A DNA stretch of 64,000 bases, from positions 1 through 64,000 of the forward strand of contig CANTFL010001229.1 of NCBI GenBank assembly GCA_947650285.1. The letters are read 5' to 3'. Within the stretch, counting starts at the first letter, position 1, and each line of letters opens with the position of its first letter. The notes below the pieces were generated by a model. The model worked only from the letters and a program-made list of their open reading frames with translations. It ran no database searches and was not told the origin of the DNA. A program made the position numbers and the translations under genes. Below are positions 55,830-64,000 of the stretch, piece after piece. This DNA is from Hyaloperonospora brassicae (Eukaryota; Oomycota; Peronosporomycetes; Peronosporales; Peronosporaceae).

Positions 55830-58225
55830 CACTCACAAATGCCAGTTTCATGTATACATTTTTGATCATCCACGGACAGCCGAAGCGACCGAATCGACGC
55901 TGACTAATTTTAAGCTTCCGCACACTACAACCTGTTGAGAATGCTATCTAGACACTCCTTCTGTTTCACTTTGGTCGCCGATGGCTGAGCTACATATTTA
56001 CTGTGCGATAACGAAGTATCGGTTCCCATGAATCTGCCGTTGCAAATCGCAATATAATCCTTTGCTTTTGTAAATTCGGCGACAGCGCAACAGGAACGTG
56101 TAGAAAGCCCATCGTGAGAAGTGGTGTTCGATTGTGGGTAGATGTAACGGGGCCAAAACGATTACGAAAAAGTATGCTAGCCGTATCTGCCACGCACGTC
56201 TGCGACCCGTGCGGCCAACTGTTCTCCAAGAAGATAGACCGCAATAGCTACAAGCGGCGCATCTAGAAGGAGTCCAACTTTTTTGCTTTGGAATGGTGAC
56301 ATTGGTTGAGAAGACATTAAAAGTAAGGCGGACGCTAGAGAGCGCACGAGGCTGCTGGAGTGTTACAGACGTCACAAACGTAGCTGCTAATGGTTATTGT
56401 GCTGGCGATTTTGATGGTGGCAGTAACAGTGGTGATGTCCACCTGGATATCGCTGTCTGGAAGCCGTGGAGCCGGATGCAAAATAGCATTTCCGGTGGAT
56501 ACACAACGCACAACGGTAAGTACATCGGTTCTCTCTGTCGACGTCGAACGAGTAGCACGATACATACTGACGCCTCATTATACTACGTTCTTCGCGTAGT
56601 TCTCTTTCTACCTGCGTTCCCGCACAATACTGACGCGTCTCAGAGCATATGTAATCATGTAGCATAGGTACTGGGCTTGTCAGCAACTTCAGGTGTAAAA
56701 GTAAGTGATCAACGGATACGAAAAGATGATCCGACACCGTCAAACCGTCGCGAACGATACCTCCCATATAACATTGTGACGACGTCTTGCATGCATTATA
56801 CGACAAAATCAATGCAATAATGTAGTCGTAAGCGTGTGCGTATCTGATCGGATAGTCATCCATCGTAAGCATGTGTGTGTGATCGGAGGGCCATCCGTTC
56901 AGACACACACAGGCTAACAACTATTTTGCAAAAATCTTCTTATATTCCTCCTTGACTTGCGTTTTTGCTTTTGCTTCTTGTGGTGCCTTATTTTCCTTTC
57001 GTGGTTATTTGGTGCATACCTCTACCACCAGCACACTAGTAAGCCATCTTGCTCGTAAGATAGAATATTTGCAGTAAGAAATGGGCCGCGACTAACATAG
57101 GCATGGTGTTGAGCTTCGAATATGACTGCGTGAGCAGGTTAAGTATTGCACGTGACATTTCGAGAGTGGCAAGGGTAAGCCAGTAATGAAAAGAAGAAAC
57201 CTATTACATCGGGGTCAAACCAACGCATGCGCCGTTTGGAGCAGGGTATCTATATGAAAAGAATGTCGTATTGTGAGCGCTATTCTATACTGTGCGTACC
57301 ATACCTTCACGACATCATCTGAATAGGAACCAAATTTGGGTTGCTGTAAAGCGTACGGAAGGTGGTTCACAATTTGGAGATTAACACTCGTGTAATGCTC
57401 ATTTTCGTCCCACACATCCTGGCGTGCAGTCATGGCAGAAAATGAGATGATGTTAACAAAAAGGCTGCGCAGTTCTACGTCGTCAAGCAATATTCCGCCG
57501 CGTCTGGTAAGATTGGGAAGTGAACGAAGGCGGAACACTCTCGCTTTTGCTAAGATGATAAAGAAGAAAAGAAGAAGAATAAATATGATCGTACGGTGAT
57601 CTATACTCGTCAAAATCTAAGTGAATATGAATGCAGCTCCAGCCATCGCCGTTGACACTGCACCCATGCAATTACACGTCGTCTTAAGGCTGGTTCGACA
57701 ATCGTAGTAGTCTAAATTGCAACTTTGATACCGGCTTGATCACTAATGTGACTGTTGAGAAATGTATTGCAGTTTCCAAAACCACAGCGTGAATGATGTT
57801 CGAACCACTTAGAGATGCTCAGCATGTGAAAAGCGACAATCAGATTGGAGCCATACGAAGTAGATTAGACAGAAAGATTGTACTTGCGATTCACATAGCA
57901 ATCATGACCCGAATTTGCGAGCCATTCGAAACTGCATGTAGTAGTAAAACATGTAGCCGTTTCTTTTGCGAGTTGCGCAAGTTGGGACTTTTCTGTAAAG
58001 GCTCGATTCTTTCCTGCAGTCCACCAACGGTACGGAAAACAAACTGCCGTTCGAAATGTGCTGGGTCGCTCGAAATAACGGGAAGTTCTCGAGAGTTCTA
58101 AACAACCAAAACGCTTATCCATCATTTGGCCTGCTCTTCGTCAGAACGTGACAACTGACATCGACAAAATAGTCTTTGCTTCCCCTGCTTCACAATCAAA
58201 TCGACAGAGACCTGTACTTTGCACT
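55830..58225. other. Intergenic region, no recognised genes
   Basis: About 2.4 kb with short open frames (up to 177 codons at 56387-56920, minus) that lack family features. Nothing else is recognised. Confidence 0.4.
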
Positions 58226-58960
58226 ATGGAAGCGCTGAAAGGAATGATCAGCAAAACCTTCAACAAGTCCAAGGGCAACGACGAGTACTCAAGATCTGGA
58301 CCGGATAGTAGCGCGGTGTATCGCTCGTCAGATGCCCGTGGGGAGCCCGATGTTGGGACGAAGAGCTGTTCGCGTGAGGCGACGCGAGGTGGACGGAACG
58401 TTGATCGGCAGAATGACCCCGACTTGTCATCTCCTCGATCGGGAGGAGGCAAAGAGTACTTGGGTGAGTCAAGCGGTACTGAATTCGCTGGCCATGAAAG
58501 CGAGAGGAGTATGAAGAATAATCCAGAACAAAGCTACTTAACTACGAGTGGAAAAGGTACTTCGTCGACGACTTCGTGTCGTCATCATGGTACTTCCGGC
58601 GAGTACCATGATCGATCGGATGACCGAAATGACGATGAGTACTCGAGTTATTCGAAAGGAGCAGCCAAAGACAGTTTCGGCGATGATGAGAGAGGTGGCG
58701 TTCACGGTACGCGTGGAATGCACGGCAATACAAGTCGCTCTAGCCGCTCTGGCGGAGACAACGTGACAGGAGACAACGACAACTACGGAATATACACGTC
58801 AGGCGATTCAAACTTCGCGGATAAGGGTAATGGTAGTGATCAAGGTACGCTCGGAATGCATGACAGTGGAAGTCACTCTAGCCGCTCAGGCGGAGACGGC
58901 ACGACGGGAGACAGCCGCAACTACGGAAGATACACGTCAGGTGAAACAAACTTTGACTAA
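58226..58960 (+). CDS. Hydrophilic, Gly/Ser/Asp-rich repeat protein (hydrophilin-like)
   Basis: 244 residues from the ATG at 58226 (MEALKGMISKTFNKSKG); the frame is open back to 58148, but the short basic amphipathic start fits better. The protein has no hydrophobic segment and is rich in Gly, Ser, Asp, Asn and Arg. The C-terminus contains two tandem units of about 40 residues, each with G-T-x-G-M-H, SSRSGGD, TGD, NYG-x-YTSG and NF. The composition and the NYG/TSG repeats resemble stress-related hydrophilins, which protect proteins and membranes during drying or osmotic stress, but no domain family can be assigned. An INR-like TCATTTGG lies at about 58119-58126. No signal peptide is seen. Confidence 0.55.
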   Translation: MEALKGMISKTFNKSKGNDEYSRSGPDSSAVYRSSDARGEPDVGTKSCSREATRGGRNVDRQNDPDLSSPRSGGGKEYLGESSGTEFAGHESERSMKNNPEQSYLTTSGKGTSSTTSCRHHGTSGEYHDRSDDRNDDEYSSYSKGAAKDSFGDDERGGVHGTRGMHGNTSRSSRSGGDNVTGDNDNYGIYTSGDSNFADKGNGSDQGTLGMHDSGSHSSRSGGDGTTGDSRNYGRYTSGETNFD

Positions 58961-61891
58961 AGCTCAGTGGCTTGTGGGTAAAGTCAGGCTTTACCAGTGC
59001 GGCGATAAAGTCGTGTCGTGTCGTTGTCAAGATACGAGTCGAAGGTCGTATCACCAATATCTTCGATTTACCTTTGTTGCTTCGTCATGTGAGATGAATT
59101 AAAGAGGTATTGGTAAATTGAAAAAAAATCTTTTCTGGAAGCGCCGCCGATGATGGCCACCATTCCTTCATCCTTTGTATTTGTTGATTAACATGCATCA
59201 ACGATATGTTGGTGCACAGTTCAAAAAGAACCGGTCTGAATGTCGAGTTGATCTTATGGTTGCAAGTGGTCACGCTCAATGGCTACAATTGAACTGCAAG
59301 AAAGTTGATCGGGCAGGAGCTTTTCGTCGATAAACAATGGCAACGTCGGCTTCCGTCTGCATGTTGTAGGAAAACACCGCGTGGACGAAACAGCTTCGAT
59401 AACATTGTGCTAGGTGCTGCCTTGTCGAAAAAGCGTCTGATTTGTTCAAGTGCCTATCGTGAACGCATGACGAATCAGTCATTGGACTAGGCGGACACAT
59501 CACCAATAGTACGCGGGCATATGCATTTGGCATGGGCAAGCAAGACCTACGCATTCCAATGTTTTGAGCGACGGAAGTTATAGGTTTTCGCTACAGTTTC
59601 GCGAGCCCTTACACGGACATTTTTGGCAAGAAAGAAGCTTTGCCGTCAAGTACGGATCCCCTACGACGTCATCATGATGGATCTAGTCACGAACTGGAAA
59701 CGTTATTTAGGTCAATACTTATGAAGCAGTAATCTATCAACCCAAATTTCTGCTAAACAATCAATTGTGAGAGCGTTTCGAATTTGTCCATATGCGTTCA
59801 CTCTCTCACACATCGTCATGAACCCAATTTCCATATCATATTTCTATACGAGCGTATACGGGTGACTTGTCTGCTTGCACAGGCACCTAACGACTGTTGC
59901 GTCGGATGGCGGATCGCTCGTTCCGCAGTTCAGTGCCTGACGATTTTGTCCCAGAGCCCTGCGACGTAGGCACAGCCTGCAAAGGTTCAAGATCTTCTTC
60001 ACGCCCCCCCGAAGAGTGATGCATTCTTGCAACTTCCGTCTTCAATTCTTGCAGTATGATACATGTTAAGTTGTCGCGTCGCAACCCGATACGATGCACA
60101 CTTGATATGGTATGAGACTATCACTAGAATGCTAAGTTTTGGCCAAGCACTTCCCTGAGCGCTGCGCGATTCCATTCATTCGTCTCTATGATTTCGTCAA
60201 GTCAATCAACGCGAATAAACGGTTATCAGGCAAACAGATTTTTACAGAATCGAGAGGCGTGATTCTCAAACACCTGTCGAATACATTTTTTTGGCGATAT
60301 GCTACGGGATATCCTCGGGAATTAGTGGAGTCGAAGTGCCCGGCGAAGACTTGAACCCATGTTCCAAAATCGCGGTAAATAGCCTTTCGTTGACTTACGA
60401 GTCGACTTCGGACAATGGCAGTGCATCGTGGCAAAGTCCGCGTATAGCATCGTGACGTCAATACAGCGTCACGTGCTGGGCTTGGTCAAGGTTAATTCCC
60501 GCTGGTATCTTCGGATGGTTCCTGCAACGCTTACCATACAGCAACAGCTATGTTTCGATGGTGATGCCTGCCAAAGGTACAGTGGCGGTATCGAGCATTA
60601 TTCTATCCCGACTGGCTAGTCTGTTAGCTTCCGCCTACAAAAAGGCTTTTGATTCCTAGTGAGGTCCGAGGCGATTGTTTGCTCTTGTATCCGTCATACC
60701 TCACCAGCTGAACCGTGGCACGATGTTCAATTTTTTTAGGATGCTGTAGTTAATCCCTTTGTGCCTGCTTTTGACGACAGGACAACATATTGCTGTACCA
60801 ACTGCATAATCACGGTCTTGCCTCCATTGTATGGAATACAAACATAAACATTTCTTCAGGTATGCAATCGTTGCTTACCAGTTACAATGGAAAATGTCAG
60901 AGTTTCACAGAACCAACTTGTCCTCCTCATACCAGCAGGCAAATGGTTCAACCAGATCAGTCAAGTGGTCTTTAACGTCGCTATTCGGTCGGTTGGAACT
61001 GTCGCTTCGACGAGGCAATTCCTCATTCCTGCTTGAGCCCTGACGACTAGAGTGGCGCCGGCTAGAAGGAACTACGTAGAAATTATTCTGGGTACGAAAT
61101 CAGTCATGTGGATGTTCGTACGTCAGAATACATCCGTAGTACGTCTTTCCGACACAATTTTGTCCAATTGCATTTTATGTAGGAGCTGATTTAGTACCTT
61201 TTGTAAGCTTAAACTTGATGCATACATTCCGCTCTTGTCACCATATTCGGCTATACTAATTCATACAATCTAAGTCTTTTGGATTCTGTTGACAATATGG
61301 AAGTTTTGTAAAATATATGGTATTTGTCCGCATCAGGATTTGTCAAACATCATGCCTCAACATAGCGACGAACAGACGATTGATACATACCATCGTTAGC
61401 AATAGCAGAATGGCACAACATAATGTCGATGACTCAACACGTTTACATCGTTTATAGCACGATCCTACAATCATGCGGTCGTGGTCATGGCTGGACCAAC
61501 AGCTACTCTTACAGCGATCTTCGTTCTTGACTTCTCGTACGTTGACAATATCAATGTGACAATCGCGTGATTTCTTTGCTGAAGTCAGGTAAAGCATTGC
61601 ATGTGCCTCCGTAGCGGCTAGTTTTGACCGATACAGCTTGTCGAGGATAAGTGTCACTCCTGTATGAAACGGTTCACGATTCTCTGCTCTCGTCGGAGTC
61701 TGTTGGCCTTGAGTAGCTCTAGATCAAGCCCTACGCGAAATAATGCGGAGCGACGTCGTACCGCATACCTTGTCGAATTGATCAGCAGAAGGCGTCATAC
61801 TGGCAAGTCGTCCGTTCCAGCTGTCGCATCCTCCTTGCTCCTTTACATGCAATTGCTACACACATTCACACTCAACTACTTTCCATTCTTT
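58961..61891. other. Intergenic region, no recognised genes
   Basis: About 2.9 kb of sequence with only short open frames and no recognisable motif. Confidence 0.4.
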
Positions 61892-62182
61892 ATGCACAAG
61901 GGCAACAAGAACGCCAAAGACCGGGGTTTCACGCCTTACAATGGGCGGAAAGCCCTCCAACGTGGAGATCAGGCTAAAGGTGATACCTTCTTCTGCAGCT
62001 GCGTGCGCCACGGAGGCAACGCAGCGTGCGAAGCAGAAGAAGAGCAACAGGCAAGACATCCTGAGGTATTGGTCACATCGATAGTGCATCGAATAGCCTG
62101 CGCCGAGGCACGAATCATTTCCTGCTCGATTCGACCCGACTTCCAGTCCCTGACCCGTAGCCGGGCGCGAATCTCTATTTGA
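61892..62182 (+). CDS. Hypothetical small protein, doubtful
   Basis: A 96-codon frame beginning MHKGNKNAKDRGF, directly after an initiator-like CTCAACTACTTTCCATTC. The frame is open further upstream to 61664. Basic N-terminus, Cys- and Glu-containing middle, no recognised family. An opposite-strand frame of similar length exists (61856-62251). Kept only because of the promoter-like context. Confidence 0.25.
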   Translation: MHKGNKNAKDRGFTPYNGRKALQRGDQAKGDTFFCSCVRHGGNAACEAEEEQQARHPEVLVTSIVHRIACAEARIISCSIRPDFQSLTRSRARISI

Positions 62183-62782
62183 CGAGCGAACTCGCCCAGA
62201 ACGTGGATGCTCTACGTTGCGGTCTAGAAATCGGAGGTGCATGCCAGGCACAAGTCAAGACGGTCCACTGGAAGTGTTCGAAGCCGTAACTGGTCTCCCT
62301 CCCAGTCGTCCACTCTTCCTTCCCTCCTTTTCTGCATCATAGCTTCGTTGCCGTTCACGATTTTCCTCTACAGAGTGCACTTCGGCACGTCTCGAGCCGG
62401 CAGGATGAGCCAGCAAGGAGAAAGCTGCAGCCTTGGCACGAGACCAGGGAGATCTGCATGCAGACATCTTTGCACCGTCATCAATGAACCCGCTCGGCAG
62501 TCAGATCTTTTTCCTTTTGTTTCTCTTTCGCACTCAAAACATCTCCAGCCCAGCGGTGTTTGCAAACACAGTCGCGGTCCTATCGACGACAATACCAACT
62601 TCTGTCTTAGGTCAAAATGTCAATGTGGGAATGGGCACGTGTCGAAGTCATTGATCTATGTTGACGCTATCAATCGATCTCCCGTGACCCGCCATCTGTT
62701 TCGTCGGATAAAATCGCATCGCGTGTACCACCTCCGCGGCACAATTGAGCGCCTCCAGTCAAACACGCCGCTGACCGCCGCA

Positions 62783-63959
62783 ATGAGCGGGTTCGAGCGC
62801 ATCCTCGCGCGCGTCAATGGCGACGCCCTGCGCTCGTACTGCTCGTCCGCTATCGAAGACGAGCTGCGCAACTTGCAGACGTGCATGCAGACGTGTATTG
62901 ACAAAGCCGAGGAGGCGCTTGCCGTCCAGGACGCCGTTGCTAAGCTGGACGTGCCGCTCAGTCGCGAGAACGCCGCCACGTGTGCCGATATTAAGCGCAA
63001 GTACAGCACATTCAGTGACGAGCTCCAGTCGTTTATACAAGAGCAGCGGAAGCTGCAGGCAGAAGCGCCGGCCGACAGTGTCGATTCCCAGCAGAAGCAA
63101 AGCGAGAAGCAGAACCGCGAGCTCGTGACGAAACTGCTGGGCAAGATCCAGTACCGTATGACCCGCAAGCGCAGCGACGCGTGGATCGACAAGAGCTTCG
63201 CCGACGTGGCCAGTGTTGCCGAGTTGATTGGACGCGGTGCACCTGCAGGTCCTGACGAGGCACTCCGCAACGAGTTGGTGCTTGTGCTGGACCACTTGAT
63301 CTCGTCCGTGCTCTTGAGTCCGTTGACGACCCAATCGACGCTTCGATCGATGGACGACGTGCTGAAAAAGATGGCGGGTGTGCACGATGACATTGACGAG
63401 TACATCAGGTGAGGAAAGAGTGGAACAGGATTGACGAGTAGCAGCAGTAGCGTTTTGTGTGATGATGATGGACGGTTTGGTGGTTGGATGTTGACAATGT
63501 GCGTTGAATGCTAGGTCGTCGAGCGACTTGCTGGCCAAGAAACGGCCGTCCTATGCATTGCAGAATGAACTGGTTAGCAGCGAGTCGAACAATATTGTAG
63601 ACGCAGCAGACGAGCCGCAGGTCAAGAGACAGCGTGTTGCTCAGGCTGACTTATCGGTCAAGATTGAGCAGACGGCCGCTGCTGTTGCAGCAGCAGATGC
63701 TGCAGGAAAAGACGTGGTGTATGAAGTGTTTGTCTCGGACTTGCCATGGGGATCGACAAAGGAGGCTGATGTAGCATCGTACTTTGGCATTGCCGGCCCA
63801 GTCGTGTCCGTGCAGATGCCCACGATGGCCGATGGAAGCACCGTAGGTGTTGCGATTGTGCGCTTTGCGGCGTTGGACGGCATGACACTTGCAATGAGGA
63901 TGGACGGCTATCCATTCAACGGTAAAAATATCCGCGTGGCGTTGCACAAGTCCCATTGA
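62783..63959 (+). CDS. RRM-domain protein, two exons
   Basis: Exon 1 (62783-63408) starts at an ATG followed by SGFERILARVNGD. It encodes an alpha-helical, Cys/Leu/Lys-rich region of about 208 residues with likely coiled coils. A GTGAGG donor at 63409 and a CTAG acceptor ending at 63514 remove 106 bp and keep frame. Exon 2 runs to the TGA/TAG-type end at 63959. The product is 356 residues. The last 80 residues form an RRM-like fold (YEVFVSDLPW as RNP2, GVAIVRFAAL as RNP1, then MDGYPFNGKNIRVALHK), preceded by a basic KRQRVAQ patch that could be a nuclear signal. It probably binds RNA in processing or export; the N-terminal region is not recognised. The frame is open upstream of the chosen ATG, so the start is not certain. 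Confidence 0.75.
63409..63514 (+). other. Intron of the RRM gene
   Basis: 106 bp, GT...AG, with possible branch sequences (TTGAC, GTTGAAT) close to the acceptor. Without splicing the frame meets TGA at 63410-63412; with it the two frames join with Arg at the joint. Confidence 0.72.
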
Positions 63960-64000
63960 GGTAGGCTATGTGCAGTACATGTCCACAAGCGTTACTTATT

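Noticed and set aside
60330..60425. tRNA-like arm on the minus strand (GGGTTCAAGTC)
   Set aside because: The T-stem does not pair and no acceptor or anticodon stem could be built. At most a tRNA remnant, or chance.
62656..63405. 249-codon minus-strand frame under the RRM gene
   Set aside because: A Ser-rich antisense shadow of exon 1.

Overview
The window looks like a nuclear contig from an oomycete, most likely Phytophthora or a close relative such as a downy mildew. The evidence is two full-length, intronless PDR-type ABC transporter genes, an oomycete-type sugar porter, short or absent introns, initiator-like (INR/FPR) elements upstream of genes, and a heavy load of chromodomain Ty3/gypsy, Ty1/copia and LINE elements. 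No species can be named from sequence alone.

Bases 1-35884 form one large imperfect inverted duplication; the window opens inside it, so its left limit is not seen. Each arm carries, from outside to inside: a gene-poor flank, a 1362-aa PDR ABC transporter (1796-5884 minus; 26408-30496 plus), about 3 kb without clear genes, a small element with inverted A/T-rich ends, and a degenerate chromovirus (gypsy-1). The two gypsy-1 copies lie tail to tail and meet at 17095/17096. Divergence is uneven. 386-13945 and 18347-31929 are almost identical (five substitutions noticed in 4.1 kb of transporter). The centre (15974-17095 against 17096-18346) differs by roughly 5%, and the outermost 385 bp by roughly 6%. 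The near-identical part ends at two structural differences, a 2.03-kb deletion in the right gypsy-1 and a 3.57-kb LINE insertion in the right arm. That suggests arm-to-arm gene conversion bounded by heterologies.

From 31930 to 35499 lies a broken LINE (RT with YADD, C-terminal RNase H) inside a 25-bp target-site duplication. From 37009 to 44618 lies a second chromovirus (gypsy-2, minus strand) with 487-bp LTRs differing at only two sites seen. Both gypsy families carry an antisense reading frame that starts just inside the 3' LTR and runs toward, or over, the chromodomain end of pol. Gypsy-1 is also filled along its length with short perfect hairpins, and the gypsy-2 LTR carries nine hairpins in about 160 bp.

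The remaining part holds a sugar transporter (49457-50968), a young copia element (51652-55824; identical 254-bp LTRs, 5-bp TSD, but RT deleted and protease Asp changed), a hydrophilic repeat protein (58226-58960) and a two-exon RRM-domain gene (62783-63959). The stretches between are AT-rich or low in coding signal, and I recognise nothing in them. The host genes do not form a visible pathway; the two transporters and the sugar porter are independent membrane-transport genes in a transposon-rich setting.
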